Translations under genes and position numbers: made by a program
Notes under the pieces: generated by a model
Seen by the model: only the letters and a program-made list of their open reading frames with translations
Database searches by the model: none
Told to the model about the DNA's origin: nothing
Origin: a virus
Length of the DNA: 64,000 bases
IMG/VR virus record: IMGVR_UViG_3300046170_000449
Location: 1 to 64,000 of that record
Reading direction: 5' to 3' (one strand)
Shown here: positions 40,726-48,291 of the stretch, one piece after another
How positions within the stretch are numbered: position 1 is the first letter of the stretch
How the letters are laid out: each line of letters starts with the position of its first letter

Positions 40726-43242
40726 ATGGCTCCTCAGTACGGCGAAGTTCGCGTTGATTATATTACATATACTACGGGTGTTTCTCCAAACGAAGGAAAC
40801 GCTACCCTTTATGTTTCTGGTTTAGTAAATAAGCCAACTTTTAGTGGCGATGTTGTAATAAAAGGAGACCTTACTGTTGAAGGTGATATTGTTGCCTCTG
40901 GTGATGTCACTTTTGATCAAGGCTTAACTGTCAGTGGGAATACAAATTTAAATGTTCTAACGGTAACTGGTAATTCTCAACTTGATGATCTGTTTGTTGG
41001 TAATGATGCTACTGTCACAGGCAATACAAACCTTAAAGGTAATTTAGTTGTAGGTGGTACCACAACAGTCACTGGTATCAGTACTTTTATAGCCGATGGT
41101 TATTTCAGTAGTAGCCTTTATGTTAGTAATAACGCAACAGTAACAGGAAGCTTATCCGTAGAAAAAATAAGTGTTAGTTCTGGTACTGCTGCAGCACCTA
41201 CTTATACGTTTAGTGGTGATACAGATAACGGTTTATATTATGCAGGAACTAACAGTATTGGTCTAGCCACTAATGGCACCAATGCAATATTAATCGACAG
41301 CGCGGGCAACGTCGGCATCGGCAGTTCATCGCCAATTAAACCATTAGATATTCAAGGTCCGCCTGCCGAACTTAGGCTTAACTCTACTTCGAATGCTTAT
41401 GCTCGTTTTACTCATGCTCATAGCGGCGCATCACTATGGACTGTAGGCACTAGAACAGACGAAGATTATTATATTTGGAGAGAAAGTGCTGCTACAACTG
41501 CAGATGCCAATGTTCTAATTCCTAGCGGCAACGTCGGCATCGGAACTAGCTTGCCCAGCGAAAAACTTAGTGTAAGCGGAAATGGTGCTTTTACTGGCAA
41601 TGCAAGTGCTGCAAGTTTTATTCCCACTGGCAGCACAACACCTACAAATGGTGTTTATTTACCTGCGGCGAATCAGCTAGCTATCAGCACTAATGGTGTT
41701 GAGCGCGTTGAGTTTGGCACCAGCGAAGTGGTGTTCAATGATGGCGGTGCTGATGTTGACTTCAGGGTTGAAGGCGACACTAAATCTAGTTTGTTCTTGA
41801 TTGACGCAGGAAATAATAGCATTCAGACCGATGGCCCTATTGGCGTAGGCGGTGCTAACTATGGAACAGCAGGTCAAGTACTTGTCTCTAATGGATCCAG
41901 TGCAGCCCCAACCTGGGAGCAAATTACTCCATCCGCAGTCTTTGGCTGGGACCACGACGATGATACTTATGGGCTTTATCTGCCAGGTACCAGCATCAAA
42001 GTCAGCGACCTTACGGGCGCGGTAGACATTGACGTTCAATCGCGAATGCGTCGTTGTGTCATTAACGATGCTGGGGTTGTTCAGTATTACCTAGACGCTG
42101 ATGACAGCGACATGAAAGCAGGCGATTGGCTTCGCATTATAGAAACTGAAGCACTTGACACTGCTTATACTGGCACAATTAGTGAAAGCACAAATAGTTC
42201 ACTTCGTGTCGGTGTACCGGCATGGGCTGCTGGTACGTTCACCGTGGGGCAGCGTGTTACGAATGGCGGGTACTTGTGGGAATGCCTTGCAGCCACTTCA
42301 ACGGCTACACCTGCCGCTGGCGCAGTAGCAAGTGACCTTACAGGTACTGATGGTCAAGTGGTTGTTGAGGTGCCTGCATTCAGCGTACGTTACGGCTTCT
42401 TAAATGGTGTTCACACCCGTGAAGTCAAATTGGGTTGTAACGATGTTCTTATTGCCCAAGGTTTCCGACCACATCCTGCATTTATCAAGACAGACGGTAC
42501 TTACAAAAGTGCGTTTTATTTTGGGGCTTATCACACCTATGCCGATGCTGGCACTGGATCTAGCGTAAGCGGTCAAATAAATACCCGCAACCAAGACCGC
42601 AACACCTTCCGCACCGAAGCCGCAGCACGTGGCACTGGATGGCATGTATTGTCTTACTTAGAGCTGGCTGCTATTCAAACACTGCTTGTTTGCGAGTTTC
42701 AGGATTACAACTCACAAAAAGTGATTGGTAATGGCTCTGATACTGGCACAACTTATGGAGTGACAACAGGTCAAAGTGATGGTGATGGTAATCACAGCGT
42801 CAACAGCACTGATAACGTTTCCAAGAGTGATAATTACATGTCATATCGCGGCATTGAAAATCTTTATGGTCGCGCGTGGCAAGTAGTTGACGGCATAAAC
42901 GCTTATGAGCGAGTGGTCTATTTGACGAATGATCAAACAGCTTTTGCAGACGACACTGCTGATGGTTATGACTTTTACGCTCAGGTTCCAATTGGATCAT
43001 CGTCATACCAGAAAGAGCTACATCCGTTAGCAGATGTATTTTTACCGTCTGTTGTGACGGGAGCAAGCAACACGACGTACCTGGGAGATGCTTTCTGGAG
43101 CTCTACCGGGTGGCGTATAACCATTGTGGGGGGCCGTTCCGCCATTGCCTTTGCCGGTGGGGCCTTCTGCTTGGATCTGGAACGTAATTCGGACATTGCG
43201 CGCGCGAGCATTGGGTCTCGCCTGGCGTATGCTGAAAATTAA
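40726..43242 (+). CDS. Tail fibre / receptor-binding protein with lectin-like tip (838 aa)
   Basis: Residues 1-150 repeat the T-V-S/T-G-N-x-N-L pattern of the preceding fibre. Further modules include F-S-G-D-T-D-N-G-L-Y-Y and two G-N-V-G-I-G stretches. The last 200 residues (S-Y-L-E-L-A-A-I-Q, then G-W-R-I-T-I-V-G-G-R-S-A, ending I-G-S-R-L-A-Y-A-E-N) look like the C-type-lectin or formylglycine-enzyme-like tip of receptor-binding proteins. From about 41280 the DNA becomes clearly more GC-rich, and most so at the 3' end, as if the tip were exchanged. Confidence 0.8.
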   Translation: MAPQYGEVRVDYITYTTGVSPNEGNATLYVSGLVNKPTFSGDVVIKGDLTVEGDIVASGDVTFDQGLTVSGNTNLNVLTVTGNSQLDDLFVGNDATVTGNTNLKGNLVVGGTTTVTGISTFIADGYFSSSLYVSNNATVTGSLSVEKISVSSGTAAAPTYTFSGDTDNGLYYAGTNSIGLATNGTNAILIDSAGNVGIGSSSPIKPLDIQGPPAELRLNSTSNAYARFTHAHSGASLWTVGTRTDEDYYIWRESAATTADANVLIPSGNVGIGTSLPSEKLSVSGNGAFTGNASAASFIPTGSTTPTNGVYLPAANQLAISTNGVERVEFGTSEVVFNDGGADVDFRVEGDTKSSLFLIDAGNNSIQTDGPIGVGGANYGTAGQVLVSNGSSAAPTWEQITPSAVFGWDHDDDTYGLYLPGTSIKVSDLTGAVDIDVQSRMRRCVINDAGVVQYYLDADDSDMKAGDWLRIIETEALDTAYTGTISESTNSSLRVGVPAWAAGTFTVGQRVTNGGYLWECLAATSTATPAAGAVASDLTGTDGQVVVEVPAFSVRYGFLNGVHTREVKLGCNDVLIAQGFRPHPAFIKTDGTYKSAFYFGAYHTYADAGTGSSVSGQINTRNQDRNTFRTEAAARGTGWHVLSYLELAAIQTLLVCEFQDYNSQKVIGNGSDTGTTYGVTTGQSDGDGNHSVNSTDNVSKSDNYMSYRGIENLYGRAWQVVDGINAYERVVYLTNDQTAFADDTADGYDFYAQVPIGSSSYQKELHPLADVFLPSVVTGASNTTYLGDAFWSSTGWRITIVGGRSAIAFAGGAFCLDLERNSDIARASIGSRLAYAEN

Positions 43243-43347
43243 GAAAAGCTATACTTATACGGTGATGCCAAGGATCTTTTTGCGGTTGGCTTCGGTAAGC
43301 TGATACTGCTAAACTAATAAACGAAAGCGTATTGCCAGCCAAATCCC

Positions 43348-43716
43348 GTGTCAAAGCCTAACTTCGTAAATTACGGCAGCGATTATCCCAGACCTCGCTT
43401 CGTCAAGAATGAGTGGCTTGTTCCGTATGCCGTTACCCCAAGCACTGATGAGGATGGCGTAATTAGCTACGAAGCAAGCGAAGTTGCAAGCAAGACGCTA
43501 TTTGCACACGATCTTAATGCCGTGGTTCCAGCAGGTAATGATGCTGACGTGATTGAAGCCGTTAAATACGGGATCAGATTGCAACGAGCAGCGAAATACC
43601 CACCGATTCAAGATTTTTTAGACGGGACCGCCAAAGGCGATCAAGACCAAATCGATAAATACAAGGCTGCCTGTCTTGCAGTGAAGGCAAAGTACCCGTT
43701 CCCCGAGGAGCAGTAG
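43348..43716 (+). CDS. Tail-fibre-associated hypothetical protein (122 aa)
   Basis: The end Y-P-P-I-Q-D-F-L-D-G-T-A-K-G-D-Q-D-Q-I-D-K-Y resembles small proteins commonly found just after fibre genes in many phages. It starts with GTG at 43348. Higher GC content, like the end of the preceding gene, suggests the two moved together. Could be a fibre chaperone or a tail component. Confidence 0.65.
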   Translation: MSKPNFVNYGSDYPRPRFVKNEWLVPYAVTPSTDEDGVISYEASEVASKTLFAHDLNAVVPAGNDADVIEAVKYGIRLQRAAKYPPIQDFLDGTAKGDQDQIDKYKAACLAVKAKYPFPEEQ

Positions 43717-43750
43717 TATCAAAAGCGCACACCAACCGAAGAGACAACTG

Positions 43751-44434
43751 ATGTCAATCAATCTGAACAAGGCAGCTAAATACTATAAAGAAGAGCCCCA
43801 TCAACTAGCTGCCTGGAACTGGTTAGAAAGCCAGTTATCCGAAGCTACGCTTGATCAGTTTGCTGAGATGTACCGCGCTGGTCCAGTAAATCCCAGCACT
43901 AACATCATTACACCACAGATCTGTCAACAATTAACTGGTTATTCAGCCAGTGCTTTTGACGATACCTTCTGTGGTGACTTTAATAAGTTGTTATCTATGA
44001 CTGGCTTTGACCAACATAGAGAAGCAATGTGCATGTTGATTGCGAATCTTATGCATGAAACTGGTAATTTCAAGTGGATGTCTGAGATTGCGGACGGCTC
44101 AGCCTATGAGGGCCGTACTGATCTTGGAAACACGCACCCAGGTGATGGGAAAAAGTACAAAGGAGCTGGAGTTTTAATGCTGACAGGCAGGTATAACTAC
44201 TCACGTGCAGCAGAAAAACTACAGGATCCGCTTATCTTGGAACGCGGATGGAAATATGTAACAGATCATTATCCGTTTAGGTCTGCCTTAGGCTGGATTG
44301 AAGATAATAATCTGTTAAATGTCTGTCTCACAAAAGGATTCGACGACTGTTGTTACCGAATCAACGGAGGTTGGAACGGATATCAGGACCGAGCAGACAA
44401 GTATGCCATCGCTAAAAAGGTCTTCGGGGTTTAG
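43751..44434 (+). CDS. GH19 chitinase-type endolysin (227 aa)
   Basis: A peptidoglycan-cutting enzyme. The GH19 core has M-H-E-T-G-N-F with catalytic E103, then Y-E-G-R with the second acid E120, and K-Y-K-G-A-G-V-L-M-L-T-G-R-Y-N-Y (135-150). No signal peptide. It is followed by a small membrane protein whose ATG lies inside its 3' end, which fits a lysis unit. The phage thus has two different endolysins. Confidence 0.9.
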   Translation: MSINLNKAAKYYKEEPHQLAAWNWLESQLSEATLDQFAEMYRAGPVNPSTNIITPQICQQLTGYSASAFDDTFCGDFNKLLSMTGFDQHREAMCMLIANLMHETGNFKWMSEIADGSAYEGRTDLGNTHPGDGKKYKGAGVLMLTGRYNYSRAAEKLQDPLILERGWKYVTDHYPFRSALGWIEDNNLLNVCLTKGFDDCCYRINGGWNGYQDRADKYAIAKKVFGV

Positions 44435-44513
44435 TTCTACCATTATTCTTTTTCTTGGGTTATGGGCTCTTACGTCCATAACTGTTTTACTTCGGGCGAT
44501 GTACAATGTCTAA
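44403..44513 (+). CDS. Small one-helix membrane protein, holin-like candidate (36 aa)
   Basis: ATG 44403 gives a basic N-terminus (K-R-S) followed by one strongly hydrophobic helix (about residues 11-31). An upstream in-frame ATG at 44319 would extend it within the lysozyme gene. It overlaps the GH19 gene end by 32 bases and the next ATG (44506). Position next to an endolysin suggests a lysis role; this is inference. Confidence 0.55.
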   Translation: MPSLKRSSGFSSTIILFLGLWALTSITVLLRAMYNV

Positions 44514-44655
44514 AGATAAAGACATCAAAGTAAACCTTTGCTACGAGCTTAATAAAGAACGTAAGTGTCAAACTCTTTCCAAAGAAGATGCTTACACTAC
44601 TCGTAAGTGGGTTGAAGGAGAAGGCGGTTTTGTTTGGTGGTTCAATCCTCTTTGA
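44506..44655 (+). CDS. Small hypothetical protein (49 aa)
   Basis: ATG at 44506, TGA at 44653-44655. Basic with two Cys and a Trp/Phe-rich end (G-G-F-V-W-W-F-N-P). The last 14 bases overlap the convergent gene at 44642. Function unknown. Confidence 0.6.
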   Translation: MSKDKDIKVNLCYELNKERKCQTLSKEDAYTTRKWVEGEGGFVWWFNPL

Positions 44656-44884
44656 TCCATGGAGCTTTTGCACGTAGCTTCCATCCATCAATACTAATCT
44701 CTGGCTCCTTCACTTCAGTAGGTTTCCAGTTAGATTCTTTTTTATATTGCTCAACCGCAACATCTAAACGATGATGAGTTAATGCAAGGTTTTTTCGCCG
44801 TTGAATTTCTTCTTCGATATCTCTGCTACCAGCAGAATTCCACTCCCATAGGGAAAGAGAATCCATGGGAGTGAGTCCTTTCAC
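44642..44884 (-). CDS. Small hypothetical protein (80 aa)
   Basis: Charged, mainly helical (residues 20-55), with Trp residues at both ends and no membrane segment. Its ATG overlaps the stop of the upstream small membrane protein (44881). Last gene of this leftward block. Function unknown. Confidence 0.6.
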   Translation of the reverse strand: MKGLTPMDSLSLWEWNSAGSRDIEEEIQRRKNLALTHHRLDVAVEQYKKESNWKPTEVKEPEISIDGWKLRAKAPWIKED

Positions 44885-45030
44885 TTTTTTAGCGTCTTGG
44901 GCTTTAAGTTTAACAAAGCACGAAGAATAAGTTCGACGACACTATTGTCTTTATACTTACTCATGCCAATAATTTCACTGGCAGCAGCAATAATGATCCA
45001 GGTAATTGGACTAGAAAGTACGTCTTGCAT
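44881..45030 (-). CDS. Small membrane protein (49 aa)
   Basis: ATG at 45030, TGA at 44883-44881. The N-terminal half (I-T-W-I-I-I-A-A-A-S-E-I-I-G-M) is a short hydrophobic helix; the rest is basic with an L-I-L-R-A-L-L amphipathic stretch. From memory, similar small proteins occur in many cyanophages. Could be holin-like. No obvious ribosome binding site. Confidence 0.6.
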   Translation of the reverse strand: MQDVLSSPITWIIIAAASEIIGMSKYKDNSVVELILRALLNLKPKTLKK

Positions 45031-45054
45031 TTTTAAAGTGCGGCTATAACTATT

Positions 45055-45795
45055 CTACCGGTCAAATTCCTGGTGAATACAATCTAGATCTAAGTGTTTA
45101 AAAACATGCTTATTGATTTTTTTCTTTTCTGTTTTTGTTTCCCAAAAGTATTCTTCACTTTCACCTAGTCTTCCCCATTTAGCAGAAGGGGTTTCTACAT
45201 TAAAATAGCGCGATGAGACGAGGAAGTCGGGGGTTTCAAGTCCTTCAGGGGACAACGATATGTCAATAACACAACACCTGTTATTAGGGTAGGCCGCCAA
45301 CTGACCAGTAGACAGTTCGATGATGTTGAAAGACTTGTGTTCTTCTGGCGTTTCGGAGAAAGATAAATCAGCCCTATCGCGGTCCCCATGAAAAGAGTCG
45401 ATAGTAAACAAATAACTACCGGAGATTGAGCCTTGAGTCTTTGTCCTGACTTCCCAGCCCATTGAATAGGGAAGATTTTTTTCGATACAGGTGATGTCAT
45501 GACTAAAGCAATTCCAGAATTGTAGTTCTTCTAAAGGCAAGTCTGGCACAGGCTTTTGAGGTTTATCAGGTGAGTCAGAGTCCCAACTTAAAAAGGCCGA
45601 GATCGGGAGCTTGTCGTAAAGCGCACCATAAGACGGGATATAAGTTTCAAAATAAAACGCCCTCCCAGGTAAAGACTTAACAGAAACCCAATAACCAATA
45701 ACATATTCACCATGGGAATGACGACAATCATAGAGGTATTCTTTTCTAATCCAAACCTTCACAGGTGGGACGTTGGCTATTAAGGTCGCCATCAA
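45055..45795 (-). CDS. Conserved cyanophage-type protein of unknown function (246 aa)
   Basis: Soluble alpha/beta protein with many aromatic residues and two adjacent Cys (N-R-C-C-V-I-D-I). The beginning A-N-V-P-P-V-K-V-W-I-R-K-E-Y-L-Y-D is, from memory, conserved in cyanophages. Start at 45795 or the next ATG at 45792. It directly follows the frame-broken small gene. Function unknown. Confidence 0.7.
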   Translation of the reverse strand: MMATLIANVPPVKVWIRKEYLYDCRHSHGEYVIGYWVSVKSLPGRAFYFETYIPSYGALYDKLPISAFLSWDSDSPDKPQKPVPDLPLEELQFWNCFSHDITCIEKNLPYSMGWEVRTKTQGSISGSYLFTIDSFHGDRDRADLSFSETPEEHKSFNIIELSTGQLAAYPNNRCCVIDISLSPEGLETPDFLVSSRYFNVETPSAKWGRLGESEEYFWETKTEKKKINKHVFKHLDLDCIHQEFDR

Positions 45796-45944
45796 TTAAA
45801 GGTCGAATATCTTGCACTCTAATGCCCAAGGCTCTTCTTTGCAGTACACTTTGAAGAAATCTTTAGGTTTTGTTTTAGGTTGTTTGTTGTTCCAGTACTT
45901 TTTAATTAACTCAGTCCGTTCAGCTACGACAGGAAAAGCCATGT
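45796..45944 (-). CDS. Small protein with frame broken at seven A residues (49 aa if shifted)
   Basis: From ATG 45944 the frame reads M-A-F-P-V-V-A-E-R-T-E-L-I-K-K. The natural continuation (Y-W-N-N-K-Q-P, then D-F-F-K-V-Y-C-K-E-E-P-W-A-L-E-C) is in the -1 frame and stops at 45798-45796. The switch falls on A7 (T7 at 45899-45905 on the + strand). The second part has a stop just before it and no start. RNA polymerase or ribosome slippage on A7 would restore it; otherwise it is broken or the run length is a sequencing error. Confidence 0.5.
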
Positions 45945-45968
45945 GTTTATTGTTTTTTATATTATAAA

Positions 45969-46901
45969 TTATTGTGTGTTTGCGTAAGGCGTAAAGATTC
46001 CAGATGGAAACTTTTCATCCATACCATGGTCTCGTGCCCAAGCTTCTTTCCATTCTGTTAACGAGAGTTCGTGAAGAGTATCTGTCCAGTTTTCTGTTGC
46101 GTCCAAAATAATTTTCCCTGTATCTTGACCTAAATCAGGACCGATGACCCAGGTGATTACACCGCTAGTGGTTGGGTTATTATCATTTACTTGTACAAAA
46201 ACACCACTTGCTATATCTGCATAGGTGACTGAGTAAGCTGAATTTACAGCAAGAGTAATGTCAGTAATAATGTCAGAAGAAATACTAATAAATGGTTCAA
46301 AGCCAAAGACATTTACTCCACTTTCTTGTAATACATAAGAAAGGATTGTGTCTTCCGTTAAAATATATTGTTCACGATCGTCATTGATATCGATAACTAA
46401 ACCAACGCCGTAATTAAACTCCTCATTCCTGGTGGCCGAGACACAGATTAAATAGTTACCTGGCTCCAGCTCGTAGAACATTTCATCGCCTTTATCAAAG
46501 CGTTTAGTATTAAAAGTATTATATAAATCCGACTGTGCGCCAGCCACATTTCCACGGTAAGCTTCAGGCTCTTGTTGGATGATCATACCTTCAATCGGGT
46601 TACGATTTTGGTCATAAACAGCTAGCATTAACCTGCTGTTTACATCTTGATATAAATTCTGTCGTGATGTATTAGTAGTTGAAAGAACAGTGCCTCCCTT
46701 AATTAAAATAATCCAGCCTGCTTTTTCAAGCGTGACTTGAAACCAGTTGTTATATGTATTATTTCCTATACCACCTTCAATAATTTGGGAACGCATACCC
46801 AAAGTACTAGTCAAAAACCTAAGGGAGGTGCGATCAAACTTCCCTAGGTTTAAAGGATTAAATTGCGACCGCTCCCGCTGACTTAAATTTGAATTGGCCA
46901 T
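45969..46901 (-). CDS. Beta-rich hypothetical protein (310 aa)
   Basis: Mainly beta-strand pattern; residues about 135-170 (F-Y-E-L-E-P-G-N-Y-L-I-C-V-S-A) resemble the beta-sandwich of pre-peptidase C-terminal or surface domains. No membrane segment. A structural or adhesion-like protein is plausible although it lies in the leftward block with accessory genes. Function unknown. Confidence 0.65.
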   Translation of the reverse strand: MANSNLSQRERSQFNPLNLGKFDRTSLRFLTSTLGMRSQIIEGGIGNNTYNNWFQVTLEKAGWIILIKGGTVLSTTNTSRQNLYQDVNSRLMLAVYDQNRNPIEGMIIQQEPEAYRGNVAGAQSDLYNTFNTKRFDKGDEMFYELEPGNYLICVSATRNEEFNYGVGLVIDINDDREQYILTEDTILSYVLQESGVNVFGFEPFISISSDIITDITLAVNSAYSVTYADIASGVFVQVNDNNPTTSGVITWVIGPDLGQDTGKIILDATENWTDTLHELSLTEWKEAWARDHGMDEKFPSGIFTPYANTQ

Positions 46902-46927
46902 TCGAGAACTACTGCTATCACACTATT

Positions 46928-47680
46928 CTAAGATTGATTATTTTTTAACGTATTCCAATCAATAATTTTAGTTAAAGGATCTGTTGCCTCCTCAATTTGC
47001 TGCACAACTTCATCGCCTGCTTTAATTTTTACACGATGAGATTCAATTAACAATCTGTTGACTCCGATTCCTAAAGCATTACGTGCATCAAAGGTTGCCA
47101 TCTTATCCTTTTCTAACTCCAAATGTAAGTAATCAAACTTAGTAGGAGGGTGTAGAAAGTTCCATGAAGAAGTCAGGTGCAGAGGATTTAAACACTGCTT
47201 GTTACCACAGGACCTGGTGACGCTCATCTTTCCGATGTCACCATGGAACAGTGTGTACATAACCTTGGGCAGATTTTCGCGGTAGTCACGACCCTTTGAA
47301 TGAAAGTGCGTCTTCCAAGAGTCGTAAGTCAACGTCTTTTTTGACCAGCCTGATTCAGCTTTTGGCGTCCAGCACTTACCTGTATCAGTTATGGACACAT
47401 CAGCTTCTTCTAAGACCTCATTAAAAAAGTGGTAGAACTTCGTTCGATATTGATACTCCATGTAATTAAAGTCAACGCCGCAGAGACCGCTTTGGATCAT
47501 CTTGACGCAGTGGTAGCACCAATGCTTCTCCTTATCCCTAATGGTGTGTCCGCGATGGCATGGTGTGCCCTCATAGAAGCCTTGTTCATCAAGAGATTTA
47601 TAAGGAGAAATGACTCGGAAGCCCAGGCTTTCAATTGCAGCACGTCTACGGAAGGGTCTTTTATGCCTTGGATTAGCCAT
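46928..47680 (-). CDS. HNH-like endonuclease (250 aa)
   Basis: A first CxxC unit lies near 54-58 (W-C-Y-H-C). The HNH-like core is S-C-G-N-K-Q-C-L-N-P-L-H-L (about 157-169), typical of HNH_3-type nucleases, with a basic N-terminus. Its C-terminal half is helical and may bind DNA. It is preceded by the long repeat-rich intergenic region 47681-48291. Homing or a regulatory role are both possible. Confidence 0.7.
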   Translation of the reverse strand: MANPRHKRPFRRRAAIESLGFRVISPYKSLDEQGFYEGTPCHRGHTIRDKEKHWCYHCVKMIQSGLCGVDFNYMEYQYRTKFYHFFNEVLEEADVSITDTGKCWTPKAESGWSKKTLTYDSWKTHFHSKGRDYRENLPKVMYTLFHGDIGKMSVTRSCGNKQCLNPLHLTSSWNFLHPPTKFDYLHLELEKDKMATFDARNALGIGVNRLLIESHRVKIKAGDEVVQQIEEATDPLTKIIDWNTLKNNQS

Positions 47681-47737
47681 TTAAAGTCATGTCTTTTAAA
47701 AATTCTAGGGGTTTTTGGGGCGATAAACCTTCTGTTT

Positions 47738-47752
47738 GTATCAAGGTGATAC
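47738..47752. repeat. Inverted 15-bp repeat, left copy
   Basis: GTATCA-AGG-TGATAC; its exact reverse complement lies at 48211-48225. The two copies frame the repeat-rich region. Confidence 0.6.
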
Positions 47753-48210
47753 CAAAATAACTGAACTTTTAAAAGTTGGGCCTGAACTTTTTGAACTAAG
47801 AAGCCAATGGTAGCAAGGAGTCTCAGGGATTTCAGAAAAGTTGGGGCAGTTTCGGGCCTTATTTCATACCTTTTACTAGAGGATTTGGGGTTTTTGGTGC
47901 ATGTGGCTTTTGTTAGAAAGCTTTACATTTGTTTTTTTTAATTGGTCTCCTTCAAACCCCCCGCTCCCCCCGAGCGCCACCACCACAGCCTTAGATATGA
48001 AGGCAGCCAGGGCCCCTGGTCATTCAAAAAATAAACGTAACGAAATACAACAAAATCCACGCGCCCCAAAAACTACAAATCCCTTAGAGAAGGAGTTAAA
48101 TAGGGGTCTAAACCCCCTGAACTTTTTCTCAATAAGGTGAGAATGACTGGTATGACTGGTGTTTGGGGCACAAAAAGTTCGCAAAAGTTCAGCCGAACTT
48201 TTAGAGCTTT

Positions 48211-48225
48211 GTATCACCTTGATAC
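48211..48225. repeat. Inverted 15-bp repeat, right copy
   Basis: GTATCA-CCT-TGATAC; inverted mate of 47738-47752, located 18 bases before the leftward terminator's T run. Confidence 0.6.
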
Positions 48226-48242
48226 GTAGAATCTAAAGGAAT

Positions 48243-48266
48243 AAAAAAGAGGCCCTTTCGAGCCTC
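48243..48266 (-). terminator. Rho-independent terminator behind the glycosyltransferase gene
   Basis: Leftward GAGGC (48266-48262), loop of eight, GCCTC (48253-48249), then six T residues (48248-48243). It lies about 25 bases after the glycosyltransferase stop. Confidence 0.8.
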
Positions 48267-48291
48267 CTCTGTCTTTATATTTCCTAAATCA

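Larger units (their letters stand above)
47681..48291. other. Repeat-rich intergenic region
   Basis: A 611-base stretch without a convincing gene. It contains a 15-bp partial palindrome GTATCAAGGTGATAC (47738-47752) and its exact reverse complement near the other end (48211-48225). Several copies of GAACTTTT or AAAAGTTC lie near both ends and at 48118. Further hairpins are CCAGGG-C-CCCTGG around 48007-48019 and CGCTC-CCCCC-GAGCG around 47961-47976. Short ORFs here (47901-48140) have repeat-like composition. A control region, origin or attachment-type site is possible. Confidence 0.6.

Noticed and set aside
42400-43242. Diversity-generating retroelement
   Set aside because: The tip fold would fit, but no reverse transcriptase or template repeat is seen in the window.
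41677-43354. Leftward and alternative open frames opposite the receptor-binding protein
   Set aside because: The rightward frame has clear fibre modules; the others are shadows helped by higher GC content.
47429-48140. Rightward ORFs at 47429-47749 and 47901-48140
   Set aside because: The first is opposite the HNH gene; the second has low-complexity, repeat-derived composition and no ribosome binding site.
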